64,000 nt of DNA from Candidatus Poribacteria bacterium. Its GTDB lineage: Bacteria > Poribacteria > WGA-4E > WGA-3G. Below, in pieces: positions 17,521 through 27,359 of this stretch (its first letter is position 1; each line of letters opens with the position of its first letter). The DNA is taken from positions 37,654 through 101,653 of the forward strand of contig JAPPCZ010000068.1 of the NCBI GenBank assembly GCA_028824685.1, in the 5' to 3' direction. Under the pieces are notes generated by a model that saw only the letters and a program-made list of their open reading frames with translations, made no database searches and had not been told where the DNA came from. The translations under genes were made by a program, and so were the position numbers.

Positions 17521-18978
17521 ATGAGCGACAAACCCCATGTATTGCTAATTTCCACAGATCATTGGCCCAACTCACTGCTTGGCGTCAGTGGACATCCAAA
17601 TATCCAAACACCAACACTTGACTCACTTGCACGCGCTGGCACTCGATTCACCAACGGATACAGCGAATGTCCAGTCTGTGTCCCTGCCCGAAAAACATTG
17701 ATGACAGGAACAACAACGCGCACCCACAAAGACAGGGTTTTCAACGACAAAAAGGGAATAAACGGACTCCCAACAATCGCACAGACGTTTCGGAACGCAG
17801 GATATCAAGCTTATGCAGTCGGCAAGCTGCACGTCTATCCGCAACGTGACCGCATCGGATTTGATGATGTGATTTTAGGTGAAGAAGGCAGATTACAATA
17901 CGGTGCCATTGACGACTATGAACTCTTCCTCGGTGATAGAGGCTACGCGGGGCAGCAATTCGCACACGGCATGTGTAACAACGATTATCTTAATCGTCCT
18001 TGGCACCTTCCAGAAGATTGCCACGTCACCAACTGGAGCACACAACAGATGGTGCGCATGATAAAACGTCGCGACCCAACCCGTCCGGGATTCTGGTTCT
18101 TGTCCTATTGCCACCCGCATCCACCTTTGGCACCGCTTCAGTGTTACATGGATATGTACCGAGAGATTGATATAGACATGCCCTATCACGGCGAATGGTC
18201 TAAAGACACAGACAAGCTGCCATTACCGCTAAAATCACGCCAGATGCAGGATGCACGATACAATGAAAATCTAATCCGCTCCGCACGCCAAGCATTTTAC
18301 GCACTCTGCACGCATATTGACCACCAATTGCGCGTTGTTGTCGGCACACTACGCGAAGAAGGGTTGTTGAACAACACCATAATACTCTTTACATCCGACC
18401 ATGGCGATATGCTTGGAAATCATCGCATGTGGGCAAAACGCCTCTATTATGAAGATTCCACCAACGTCCCAATGATTCTTGTTGGCACTGCGGGCGATGA
18501 CAGGGTGGGACACCATAGGGTAGATGACCGTCTCGTCGGATGGCAGGACGTTATGCCGACACTGCTTCATCTTGCAGGGGTTGATATACCAGATACGGTT
18601 GACGGCATGCCCATGGTAGGCGACACAAAACGTGAATGGTTATATGGTGAAGTTGGCGACGGTAATAGCGGTACCCGAATGATACATGAAGGACGCTATA
18701 AACTTATTTACTATGCCACTGGAAACTACCGACAACTTTTCGATTTGGAAGAGGATCCGCGAGAGTTAAACGACTTGTCCGATTCGTCCGCGCATGCTGA
18801 AATACTTGAGCGATTGACAAACCTTCTAATTGGTGAACTCTATGGCGGCGATGAAAAATGGGTGCAAGATGGTGAACTTGTTGGTTTGCCTGACAGAGAG
18901 TATCGCCCATCTGCCAATCGTAGTTTATCTGGGCAGCGTGGACTTCATTGGCCACAGTCTCCGTCTACTGGACGTTGA
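17521..18978 (+). CDS. Sulfatase (alkaline phosphatase superfamily)
   Basis: Type I sulfatase of 485 residues that would remove sulfate esters, probably from glycans. The active-site motif C-V-P-A-R starts at Cys53, the residue converted to formylglycine by a maturase encoded elsewhere. Metal ligands are visible in ISTDHWP near the start and TSDHGDMLGNH in the middle. No signal peptide is apparent, so it may act in the cytoplasm or be exported by another route. The upstream cupin ends 11 bp before. The C-terminal 100 residues include the typical LYDLEEDP-like FDLEEDPRELNDL. Confidence 0.93.
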   Translation: MSDKPHVLLISTDHWPNSLLGVSGHPNIQTPTLDSLARAGTRFTNGYSECPVCVPARKTLMTGTTTRTHKDRVFNDKKGINGLPTIAQTFRNAGYQAYAVGKLHVYPQRDRIGFDDVILGEEGRLQYGAIDDYELFLGDRGYAGQQFAHGMCNNDYLNRPWHLPEDCHVTNWSTQQMVRMIKRRDPTRPGFWFLSYCHPHPPLAPLQCYMDMYREIDIDMPYHGEWSKDTDKLPLPLKSRQMQDARYNENLIRSARQAFYALCTHIDHQLRVVVGTLREEGLLNNTIILFTSDHGDMLGNHRMWAKRLYYEDSTNVPMILVGTAGDDRVGHHRVDDRLVGWQDVMPTLLHLAGVDIPDTVDGMPMVGDTKREWLYGEVGDGNSGTRMIHEGRYKLIYYATGNYRQLFDLEEDPRELNDLSDSSAHAEILERLTNLLIGELYGGDEKWVQDGELVGLPDREYRPSANRSLSGQRGLHWPQSPSTGR

Positions 18979-19023
18979 ATGTCCTTACTATAATGTGGTA
19001 TTATTCTAATAGGACTTACGCAC

Positions 19024-19053
19024 ATGGTAGGCGCGGTTTCTAACCGCGCCGGA
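19024..19053. repeat. GGTTTCTAACC-type hairpin
   Basis: GGCGCGGTT (19030-19038) pairs perfectly with AACCGCGCC (19042-19050) around TCT. Related hairpins with different stems occur at 36769 and 37883. Confidence 0.75.
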
Positions 19054-19096
19054 CATCTCTTATGAAATTACTGAAATAGGACGATCTAAAAAGTTT

Positions 19097-20701
19097 ATGG
19101 CAAAAAAGAATTCAAACACAAATAATAACGGTGCAACACTCGGCTTTGAAGCGACTTTATACCAAGCAGCTGACAAACTTCGCAATAACATGGATGCTGC
19201 TGAGTACAAGCATGTCGTGTTAGGGTTGATTTTTCTCAAATACATCTCAGATTCTTTTGAGGAAAAGTATAAGTTTCTACTTCAACAATTTGCCAATTCA
19301 CAAAGTGATTACTATGTCAAAGAAGAAAGTGCCCGTTTTGACTACGCAGAGGATAGAGATGAATACTCGGCAGAAAACATCTTTTATGTGCCGAAGGAAG
19401 CACGTTGGTCATATTTGCAAAGCAAAGCTAAGCAACCAGAAATAGGGAAACTGATTGATGACGCGATGCATGCCATTGAACAGGAAAATCCGAGACTCAA
19501 GGGTGTTCTGCCTAAAGACTATGCACGCCCAGGACTTGACAAGCAACGACTCGGTGAACTCGTCGATCTCATCGGCACTATCGGTTTGGGTGATGAGGAA
19601 AATCGCTCAAAAGATATTTTAGGCAGAGTTTATGAATACTTCCTCGCACGGTTTGCCAGTGCCGAAGGCAAAAGAGGCGGTCAGTTCTACACACCCCGTT
19701 GTGTTGTGCAGCTGCTCGTTGAAATGCTCGCGCCATATCAAGGACGGATTTACGACCCTTGCTGCGGCTCAGGCGGCATGTTTGTCCAAAGTGAGGAATT
19801 CGTTGAAGCACACGGCGGACAGCGTGATGACATCTCTATCTATGGACAGGAGTCCAACCAAACCACGCGGCGATTGGCACTGATGAACCTCGCTATTCGA
19901 GGCATTGAGGCGGATCTTGGACAGGAACGTGCCGACAGCTTCCATGATGATCAACACCCAGACCTGAAAGCTGATTACATCCTCGCCAATCCACCTTTCA
20001 ACAGTAGCGACTGGCGCGGTGAACAATTGCGTGAAGATAAACGTTGGGTTCACGGCACACCACCAACCGGTAACGCTAACTATGCTTGGGTGCAGCACTT
20101 TATCTATCACCTCGCGCCAAACGGTATCGCTGGATTTGTGTTGGCGAACGGTTCAATGAGTACCAATACCGCAACCGAAGGCGAAATTCGCAAAAACATT
20201 GTTGAAGCAGACTTGGTGGATTGTATGGTCGCGTTGCCCGGACAACTTTTCTATTCTACATCTATTCCTGTTTGCCTATGGTTTATTGCAAGGAATAAGG
20301 AAAATCATCGCTTTCGGCAACGTACAGGTGAAACACTTTTTATAGATGCCCGCAGGTTAGGAAAGATGATTGACCGTGTCCATCGTGAGTTAACGAATAA
20401 AGAGATTACACGCATTGCCGAAACCTATCACGCATGGCGCGGCGATGAAGGCGCAAGTGAATATGCTGATGTCCCCGGATTCTGCAAAAGTACCAAACTT
20501 GACGAGATTCAGGAATATAGATGCGTGCTTACACCAGGACGATATGTCGGTATTGCGGATATTGAGGATGACGAAATTCCCTTTGAAAAACAGATAACGC
20601 AACTTTCCGAAAAACTCTATGAACAACTTGCAGAATCCGAAAAACTTGGCGCAGCCATTAAGAAAAATTTAGAGGTATTAGGTTATAGGGATGAGCAATG
20701 A
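19097..20701 (+). CDS. hsdM: Type I restriction-modification methyltransferase subunit
   Basis: N6-adenine methyltransferase subunit of a type I system; with HsdS it methylates the target site and joins HsdR for cleavage. 534 residues. The N-terminal helical domain has [29 protein letters not shown]; the SAM site is [10 protein letters not shown] at 220-229, and the catalytic motif is NPPF at 298-301. [11 protein letters not shown] just before the SAM site is also typical. The stop overlaps the HEPT gene start by 4 bp. A family B hairpin lies upstream, and the gene probably opens the operon running to 26763. Confidence 0.97.
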   Translation: MAKKNSNTNNNGATLGFEATLYQAADKLRNNMDAAEYKHVVLGLIFLKYISDSFEEKYKFLLQQFANSQSDYYVKEESARFDYAEDRDEYSAENIFYVPKEARWSYLQSKAKQPEIGKLIDDAMHAIEQENPRLKGVLPKDYARPGLDKQRLGELVDLIGTIGLGDEENRSKDILGRVYEYFLARFASAEGKRGGQFYTPRCVVQLLVEMLAPYQGRIYDPCCGSGGMFVQSEEFVEAHGGQRDDISIYGQESNQTTRRLALMNLAIRGIEADLGQERADSFHDDQHPDLKADYILANPPFNSSDWRGEQLREDKRWVHGTPPTGNANYAWVQHFIYHLAPNGIAGFVLANGSMSTNTATEGEIRKNIVEADLVDCMVALPGQLFYSTSIPVCLWFIARNKENHRFRQRTGETLFIDARRLGKMIDRVHRELTNKEITRIAETYHAWRGDEGASEYADVPGFCKSTKLDEIQEYRCVLTPGRYVGIADIEDDEIPFEKQITQLSEKLYEQLAESEKLGAAIKKNLEVLGYRDEQ

Positions 20702-21111
20702 GTTTACAATTGGATAGCTTAAGAAAATCTATTGATAGTTTGGAACGTTCTGTCAAGACAGCAAGTAGAATTGATGACTCTGATGAAGATTTGCAAGAAG
20801 CGGTTCGCGCAGGAGTTATTCAACATTTTGAAGTTGCTTATGAGTTGTCGTGGAAAATGCTAAAGCGATGGCTTAAAGAAAATATTGGTGCTGCCTCTGT
20901 TGATGGTGTTACCCAACGGAACCTCTTTCGTTTAGGTGCAGAAAATCGTCTCATCGCTGATGTAGAACGTTGGATGGAATATCACAATGCACGTAATTCG
21001 ACTTCTCACACCTACGATGAGGATGCTGCCTTAAATGTATTTACGGAAGCCACTGAATTTGTCCATGATGTCAAACATCTTTTAAAGATGTTGGAGGCGC
21101 GTAATGATTGA
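20698..21111 (+). CDS. HEPT-domain protein (HI0074-like nucleotidyltransferase partner)
   Basis: All-helical protein of 137 residues in the HI0074/HEPT family. In HEPT-MNT toxin-antitoxin pairs the HEPT protein is an RNase that the nucleotidyltransferase silences by adding AMP to a Tyr. Here the full RX4HXY motif is present: Arg99, His104, Tyr106 in RNSTSHTY. So both the catalytic pair and the modifiable Tyr are kept. It overlaps hsdM by 4 bp and the next gene, which begins with the matching MNT domain, by 8 bp. That places a complete HEPT/MNT unit inside the restriction operon. Whether it is toxic or a substrate-binding helper is unknown. Confidence 0.88.
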   Translation: MSLQLDSLRKSIDSLERSVKTASRIDDSDEDLQEAVRAGVIQHFEVAYELSWKMLKRWLKENIGAASVDGVTQRNLFRLGAENRLIADVERWMEYHNARNSTSHTYDEDAALNVFTEATEFVHDVKHLLKMLEARND

Positions 21112-22735
21112 CCTTAGTCCGAAGCATTTTGAAACAGTTCAACATATACTCGCAAAGCATGTCCCTGGGTGTGAAGTTCGCGCTTTTGGATCCCGGGCAA
21201 AGTGGACAGCTGAGGATTATTCCGATCTTGATCTCGTCGTAATAGACAATCAAACATCCAACCTTGGACAGATACGTCAATTAACAGAGGCGTTTGAAGA
21301 ATCCAATCTCCCGATTCGAGTTGATGTCTTAGATTGGCATACGATATCAGAAGAATTTAAGAAAATAATTATAGAGAAATACGTGGTAATACAGCAAGCA
21401 GGATTCGGTGGCGGTTGGGTAAAACTAAGATACATTACCCAAGCAATTGTAGATTGCGAACACAAAACCGCTCCAATTGAAGACGTGGGTATTCCCTCGA
21501 TTCGCACTACCGATATCAAGAATGGACATATAGATCTTCGCAACGCGAACAAAGTTTCCAAAGAAACCTATAGCGAATGGACAAAACGGATGAAACCTCG
21601 TCCTGGAGATTTAATTTTGTCAAGAGAGGCACCAGTTGGAGAAGTAGGTATTATACCAAAGGGTGCGAAAGTTTGTCTTGGTCAACGAACTGTCCTTATC
21701 CGTCCGAATCGTGAAAAGGTTTCTCCGCGTTATTTACTTTATCTTTTATTAACGCGCGAGATGCAGCATGAAATGACTTGTCGCGCCGAAGGGTCAGTTG
21801 TACCCCATCTGAACATGTCGGATATTCGGGATCTTGAAATACCCATCCTACCACCCTTATCTGAACAACGCCGTATAGCGCATATCCTCGGCACGCTTGA
21901 CGACAAAATTGAACTCAACCGACAGATGAATGAAACTTTGGAAGCAACAGCACGCGCAATTTTCAAGTCGTGGTTTGTTGACCTTGATCCCGTAAAAGCC
22001 AAAATGGAGGGACGCACACCTGTATGTATGGATGCCAAAACCGCTGCCTTATTTCCATCAGCATTCCAAGATTCTCCACTGGGAAAGATTCCGAAAGGGT
22101 GGAAAGAGGAAAAAGTTGGTAATCTTGTTGAAATTGTCAAAGGGAGATCTTATCGCAGTAGTGAACTAAAGGAATCAGACGTTGCTTTGGTTACACTAAA
22201 ATCAATCATGCGCGGTGGTGGTTACCGTCCAAATGGGTTGAAGTCTTATACTGGAAAATACAAACCGGAACAGGTTATCGCTCCTGGCGAACTGGTTGTT
22301 TCTTATACTGATGTTACACAAGAGGCGGAGGTTGTCGGCAAGCCTGCAATTGTTAGAGGAGACGAGGGATATCAAACACTTGTTGCATCTTTGGATTTAG
22401 GTATTATCCGCCCCCTGGAATCTACTGTTTCTATTTTGTTTCTCTATTGCCTTTTCCGAGAAAGACGTTTTCAATCTCATATCTATGGATATGCAAACGG
22501 AACAACTGTATTACATTTAAGTAAAGATGGTATACCAAGTTATCAATTTGCCTTTCCTCCAGAAAAAATACGGTGTCTTTTTGATTCGATAGCAGAACCA
22601 ATTTTCGCAAAAATTGAATCTAATGAAAACGAATCCCGCACGCTTGCTCAAACGCGTGACACGCTGCTGCCAAAACTGTTGTCAGGAGAGGTACAGGTGA
22701 AACAGATTGAAGAGCAACTTAGCGATTTAAACTGA
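21104..22735 (+). CDS. hsdS: MNT nucleotidyltransferase domain fused to HsdS specificity subunit
   Basis: 543-residue fusion. Residues 1-97 are a minimal nucleotidyltransferase: GSRAKW at 29-34, then the metal-binding Asp41 and Asp43 in SDLDL and a third acid at Asp74. Normal HI0073-type proteins end about here. A short linker AGFGGG leads without a stop into HsdS (from 105): target recognition domain 1 (about 105-270), central helix with LPPLSEQRRIAHILGTLDDKIELN, domain 2 (about 340-500) and a closing helix with TRDTLLPKLLSGEV. The HsdS part has normal length. The MNT overlaps the HEPT gene by 8 bp. The fusion would tether a nucleotidyltransferase to the DNA-binding subunit. Confidence 0.9.
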   Translation: MIDLSPKHFETVQHILAKHVPGCEVRAFGSRAKWTAEDYSDLDLVVIDNQTSNLGQIRQLTEAFEESNLPIRVDVLDWHTISEEFKKIIIEKYVVIQQAGFGGGWVKLRYITQAIVDCEHKTAPIEDVGIPSIRTTDIKNGHIDLRNANKVSKETYSEWTKRMKPRPGDLILSREAPVGEVGIIPKGAKVCLGQRTVLIRPNREKVSPRYLLYLLLTREMQHEMTCRAEGSVVPHLNMSDIRDLEIPILPPLSEQRRIAHILGTLDDKIELNRQMNETLEATARAIFKSWFVDLDPVKAKMEGRTPVCMDAKTAALFPSAFQDSPLGKIPKGWKEEKVGNLVEIVKGRSYRSSELKESDVALVTLKSIMRGGGYRPNGLKSYTGKYKPEQVIAPGELVVSYTDVTQEAEVVGKPAIVRGDEGYQTLVASLDLGIIRPLESTVSILFLYCLFRERRFQSHIYGYANGTTVLHLSKDGIPSYQFAFPPEKIRCLFDSIAEPIFAKIESNENESRTLAQTRDTLLPKLLSGEVQVKQIEEQLSDLN

Positions 22736-22749
22736 AGGAGAGACTTCAC

Positions 22750-23681
22750 ATGGTTACACTGGAAGGAGTAAACGCAAAAATCCAAAGAGCGCAAGATGAA
22801 ATTGAACGCTTATCAAAAGATGTTGCGGCAAGTTGTGAAGCGCAACGTGTGTTATTTTCCGAAGAACCGCAACCAGATGTTGGGACAAAATTTGGATATT
22901 TCGAGGCGAAACGCCTATTGTTCCAATAGAATACTCAGTTCGCTTGGGAGAAGTAGTATACAATCTAAGGTCTGCCCTTGACCAATTGGTTTGGCAGTTG
23001 GTACATGCAAACTATAAGATGCCAGGCCGTCATAACGAATTCCCGATACTTGAGGACGAATCTCGTTTCAACGAAGTAGTGAAAAGCAAACTTAAAGGAG
23101 TTAGTCAAGAATCTTCGGATAAAATTAAAGAAATGCAACCTTTTTGCGGAAATGACGAATGGGATGCCCTTAAAACGCTTCATGCTCTCTGCAATATTGA
23201 TAAACACAGAAACGTTATTTTCCCGTTTTATACTGTGGATCGTTGTAAGGTGACCTATAATGGAGGAGGTGATCCTGATATAAAACCTCATGTGCATTTA
23301 ATTCATGTATCCGAACTAAGAAAAGACTCTATAGCATTTTCGACCCGGCCACCAGATGCTAATTTTTCCATTGTCTTGTTTGTAGATATGAAACTGAGTG
23401 GATCTGGTACACTTGATATAAAAAAATACATGAATGTGGAGTCAGATGAACAGCAGGTAATTTTGGTACTTAGGGACTGTTTTTCAGCTGTCCATGCTGC
23501 TATTGATTATCTGAGTAGTGAAATACAAAAACACCCTCTATTTGGTAAACGCCCTCCATTACTTGGTCTGCAATCAGTTGATTTTGAGCGTCCCTCGTTT
23601 ATTCGAGAAGATAACTACAACGACTTAATGCGACAGCTATTTGAAGATTGGGAGGAGTTGTTACCTAACTCAAAGCAATAA
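22750..23681 (+). pseudogene. Frameshifted conserved hypothetical gene in the type I operon
   Basis: An ATG at 22750, behind GAAGGAGAGA, opens a 59-codon frame (MVTLEGVNAKIQRAQDEIERLSKD...) that stops at 22929. The homologous continuation lies in the -1 frame and is open from 22839 to 23681: PIEYSVRLGEVVYNLRSALDQLVWQLV, then KTLHALCNIDKHRNVIFPF and on. Proteins of this type, with an N-terminal helix followed by NLRSALD and NIDKHR, occur widely but have no known function. A one-base loss between 22839 and 22927 would explain it, in fact or by sequencing error. Joined, the protein would be about 310 residues. The second half could also start alone at a TTG at 22944. It ends 1 bp before hsdR. 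Confidence 0.75.
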
Positions 23682-23682
23682 C

Positions 23683-26600
23683 ATGAATCTCACGACTATT
23701 TACGAATCCGATATAGAAGAAGCCTTCCTTGAGTGGCTGACAGAATTAGGTTATACAGTTCTACACGGTCGCGACATCGCGTTAGACGCTCCGAATGCTG
23801 AGCGTTCCGCTTCCAAAGAAGTGATCTTAACAAACCGCTTACGAGATGCCGTTGCCCGCCTAAATCCAAACATACCTGCCGATGCACAGCAAGAAGCAAT
23901 CCGCAAAGTACATAATCCAGATTCACCTGCTTTAGTGCAGAACAATCGCGCATTCCATCTGATGTTAGTTGACGGTATAGGAGTAGAATATCGGCAAACA
24001 GATGGCACGATACGCGGCGATCGCGTGCGGTTAATAGATTTTGATGCACCAGAAAACAACGATTGGCTTGCAGTCAATCAGTTCACAGTAATAGGTACAA
24101 GCGAGTGCCGCCCTGACGTTGTGTTGTTTATCAACGGACTCCCCTTAGCTGTCATAGAACTTAAAAACCCAACTGACGAAAAAGCCACCACCCTAACAGC
24201 ATTTCGCCAAATTGAAACCTACAAACAGGAAATTTCGGCACTGTTCACCTACAACGAAGCAGTTGTTATCTCTGATGGATTAGAAGCACGTATAGGGTCT
24301 TTAACTGCCGACACGGAGTGGTTTCTGCCGTGGCGGACAATTGAAGGTGAGGACGAAGCACCATCAACCGAATTAGAGTTAGAAATATTGATTAAGGGTG
24401 TCTTTGACAAACGTCGTTTTTTGCGTTATCTTAAACACTTTATCGTCTTTGAAGAAACCAACAGCGGAGCAATTGCCAAAAAGATCGCTGGGTATCACCA
24501 ATTCCATGCTGTCCAAACAGCCGTAGAAGCAACGCTAAAAGCGTCATGTCCTGAAGGCGATCAACAGTGCGGTGTCGTTTGGCATACACAAGGCTCAGGC
24601 AAAAGCTTGACGATGGCTTTTTACGCTGGCAGCATCGTTCAACACCCGCAAATGGAAAACCCTACGCTTGTCGTTATCACTGACACAAATGACTTAGACG
24701 ATCAACTGTTCGGGACATTCGCTCGCTGCCATCAATTACTACGACAGACACCAGCACAAGCAGAAAATAGGCGACACTTACGCGAACTGTTGAAGGTTGC
24801 CTCTGGTAGCGTAGTCTTTACTACGGTTCAAAAGTTTTTCCCTGAAGGTGAAGAGAGGCGTTTTCCGCAACTGTCTGATCGGCGAAATATCGTGGTAATT
24901 GCTGACGAAGCACACCGTAGCCAGTACGGTTTTATTGATGGATTTGCTGCTCACATACGCGATGCACTCCCCAATGCCTCTTTTATCGGTTTTACCGGCA
25001 CACCCGTTGAACTCACGGATCGTAATACCGTTGCTGTCTTTGGAGAGTACATCAGTATCTACGATGTGCAGCAGGCGGTTGATGACGGCGCAACCGTGCC
25101 AATTTACTACGAAAGCCGCCTCGCAAAAATTGAACTTGACGAAGGCGAAAAGCCCCACATTGATCCAGAATTCGAGGAACTAACCGAAACTGAGGAGGTA
25201 GAAGAAAAAGAAAAACTCAAGACTAAATGGGCACAGCTTGAAGCGTTAGTGGGAACAGAAAAACGTTTAGGACTCATCGCAGATGACATAATTGAACACT
25301 TTGAAGAACGGTTAGAGATAATAGATGGTAAGGGGATGATTGTCTGTATGAGCCGCCGTATCTGCGTTGACCTCTACAATGCAATTATTCATCGTCGTCC
25401 AAAGTGGCACAACGATGATGACAAGGAAGGCGAGATAAGAGTTGTCATGACAGGCTCAGCTTCTGATGACGCATCATGGCAGCCGCATATCCGTAACAAA
25501 ACACGACGAGAGGGGTTGGCAACCCGATTTAAAAAACCTGATGATCCGTTGAAACTTGTTATTGTTCGCGATATGTGGCTAACTGGATTTGACGCGCCAA
25601 GTCTTCACACCATGTATGTAGACAAACCGATGCGCGGACATGGACTGATGCAGGCAATTGCCCGCGTCAATCGTGTGTATGGCGATAAACCGGGCGGTTT
25701 GATAGTAGACTACATCGGACTTGCTTACCATCTAAAACAAGCATTGAGAAATTATACCAAGAGTGGTGGAAAAGGGGAGACTACCCTTGATAAAAACGAA
25801 GCAGTTGCTGTAATGATGGAAAAGCATGAAATCTGCTGTAACTTGTTTCACGGGTTCGACTGGTCGTTGTGGGCTACAGGAAACGCGGCAGATCGACTCA
25901 AATTGCTACCTGCAGCACAAGAACATATCCTGCAACAAAAGGATGGAAAAAAGCGTTTACTGGATGAAGTTTCTGCTCTAACCAAAGCATTTGCCCTGGC
26001 TGTCCCACATGAAAAAACAACCGAGATACGCGACGATGTTGCCTTTTTTCAAGCAGTAAGAAAAGTTTTGGCTAAACCATCAGTTGCAGAAGAAGCACAG
26101 TTGGATGCCGCCGACCAAGCAATTAAGCAGTTGGTTTCCAAAGCAGTTGTGCCTGAAGGTGTGGTTGATATCTTCTCCGCCGCTGGACTGGAAAAGCCTG
26201 ATGTCTCGATCCTCTCCGATGAATTCCTCGCAGAAGTGCAAGACCTACCCCATAAAAACGTTGCAGTTGAACTCTTGGAAAAACTCCTCAGCGGAGAAAT
26301 TAAAACGCGCTCACAGAAAAACGTTGTCCAGAGTCGTTCATTTGCAGAAATGTTGGAACGATCAATCCGTTCCTATCAGAACCGAACAGTTGAAGCAGCA
26401 CAAGTTATTGAACAACTGCTCGAAATCGCAAGAGAGATGCGTCAAGCACAAGACCGAGGCGAAGAATTAGGATTGTCGGAAGAAGAATTAGCATTTTATG
26501 ATGCACTTGAAACTAACGATAGTGCGGTTGAAGTACTCGGAGATGAAACCTTGAAAACTATCGCTGTTGAGCTTGTAGAAACCGTTCGCAGGAGCGTGAC

Positions 26601-26763
26601 CATTGACTGGACAATGAAAGAGAGCGTCCGCGCCAAGATAAGATTAGCGGTAAAACGTATCCTTCGCAAACACGGCTATCCACCTGATAAACAAGCAAAA
26701 GCTGCCCGAACAGTTTTAGAACAAGCAGAAGTGCTGTGTAAGGACTGGGTGATAGCAGATTGA
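23683..26763 (+). CDS. hsdR: Type I restriction enzyme subunit R
   Basis: Endonuclease and translocase subunit, 1026 residues. The N-terminal nuclease has the PD-(D/E)xK set Asp145, Glu159, Lys161 in RPDVVLF and AVIELKN. The SF2 motor carries Walker A TQGSGKS (Lys307), DEAH at 408-411, FTGTP and a helicase C lobe with [15 protein letters not shown] and [13 protein letters not shown], then [11 protein letters not shown]. The helical C-terminus binds the methyltransferase core. The ATG at 23683 is chosen because homology starts with [13 protein letters not shown]; a TTG at 23641 lies inside the previous gene. All catalytic motifs are intact. Confidence 0.96.
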   Translation: MNLTTIYESDIEEAFLEWLTELGYTVLHGRDIALDAPNAERSASKEVILTNRLRDAVARLNPNIPADAQQEAIRKVHNPDSPALVQNNRAFHLMLVDGIGVEYRQTDGTIRGDRVRLIDFDAPENNDWLAVNQFTVIGTSECRPDVVLFINGLPLAVIELKNPTDEKATTLTAFRQIETYKQEISALFTYNEAVVISDGLEARIGSLTADTEWFLPWRTIEGEDEAPSTELELEILIKGVFDKRRFLRYLKHFIVFEETNSGAIAKKIAGYHQFHAVQTAVEATLKASCPEGDQQCGVVWHTQGSGKSLTMAFYAGSIVQHPQMENPTLVVITDTNDLDDQLFGTFARCHQLLRQTPAQAENRRHLRELLKVASGSVVFTTVQKFFPEGEERRFPQLSDRRNIVVIADEAHRSQYGFIDGFAAHIRDALPNASFIGFTGTPVELTDRNTVAVFGEYISIYDVQQAVDDGATVPIYYESRLAKIELDEGEKPHIDPEFEELTETEEVEEKEKLKTKWAQLEALVGTEKRLGLIADDIIEHFEERLEIIDGKGMIVCMSRRICVDLYNAIIHRRPKWHNDDDKEGEIRVVMTGSASDDASWQPHIRNKTRREGLATRFKKPDDPLKLVIVRDMWLTGFDAPSLHTMYVDKPMRGHGLMQAIARVNRVYGDKPGGLIVDYIGLAYHLKQALRNYTKSGGKGETTLDKNEAVAVMMEKHEICCNLFHGFDWSLWATGNAADRLKLLPAAQEHILQQKDGKKRLLDEVSALTKAFALAVPHEKTTEIRDDVAFFQAVRKVLAKPSVAEEAQLDAADQAIKQLVSKAVVPEGVVDIFSAAGLEKPDVSILSDEFLAEVQDLPHKNVAVELLEKLLSGEIKTRSQKNVVQSRSFAEMLERSIRSYQNRTVEAAQVIEQLLEIAREMRQAQDRGEELGLSEEELAFYDALETNDSAVEVLGDETLKTIAVELVETVRRSVTIDWTMKESVRAKIRLAVKRILRKHGYPPDKQAKAARTVLEQAEVLCKDWVIAD

Positions 26764-26855
26764 GATCAGCCTTTTGAAAGTCTTTGGGTATCTTAGTGAT
26801 GGTCGTTTATTTTTCAAGCCTCATGTTTTTGTTCCGAGCATATATTCATACATCC

Positions 26856-26884
26856 TTGACAAAATCACAAAAATTCGTTACACT
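26856..26884 (+). promoter_or_regulatory. Sigma-70-type promoter of the STAS gene
   Basis: TTGACA at 26856-26861 and TACACT at 26879-26884 are separated by 17 bp, 52 bp before the STAS start codon. The first box is a perfect match. It restarts transcription after the restriction operon. Confidence 0.7.
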
Positions 26885-26935
26885 AAAATTATAAAACCTC
26901 CGCGTATAAATGCGGAATATCTATGAGGGAGAAAT

Positions 26936-27292
26936 ATGTTAGCAGAAATACGTCACAGAGAAGGTGTTATTATTATCCGTCCCACTGGTCGCATGATCGG
27001 TGCAGCAAATGTTGAAATTAGGCAGCAAATTCACGAAGAGCTTGAGGAGCACTTCGATTCACCAAAGGTCATCTTTAACCTTGAAGAAGTTACCCGGATG
27101 GATAGTAGCGGCTTAGGAACACTCGTTTCCGTGCACGTCACTATCACGCGCAAAGGTGGACGCACTGCACTCGTCAACGCAGGCGCGCATATCAGAAACC
27201 TACTCGTCCTTGGAAGGTTAGCGACCGTCTTTGAGAATTACGACAGTGAAGAGGAAGCAATCCTTGAACTGAGTGCAGACAAGAGTGAATAA
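26936..27292 (+). CDS. STAS-domain anti-anti-sigma factor
   Basis: Single STAS domain, 118 residues. Such proteins act by binding an anti-sigma kinase and are switched by phosphorylation of a Ser; the expected site is the Ser in MDSSGLGTLVS. IIIRPTGRMIGAANVE and GRLATVFENYDSEEEAIL are the other conserved parts. No kinase, phosphatase or sigma gene is next to it, so the partner is unknown. A role as the STAS subunit of the Mla transporter cannot be excluded but the gene is far from mlaEFD. A short hairpin AGAGTGA / TCACTCT overlaps the stop codon and may end the transcript. It has its own promoter at 26856. Confidence 0.88.
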   Translation: MLAEIRHREGVIIIRPTGRMIGAANVEIRQQIHEELEEHFDSPKVIFNLEEVTRMDSSGLGTLVSVHVTITRKGGRTALVNAGAHIRNLLVLGRLATVFENYDSEEEAILELSADKSE

Positions 27293-27359
27293 TCACTCTA
27301 TCTTGAATTGCAATCAGTAACTGAAGTGTAATTACTCAAATACGATACGAAGGAGATCT

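Noticed and set aside
21380..21440. Separate MNT and HsdS genes with a missed stop
   Set aside because: The sequence has no stop in frame between the domains and no good start with a ribosome binding site for a separate HsdS.
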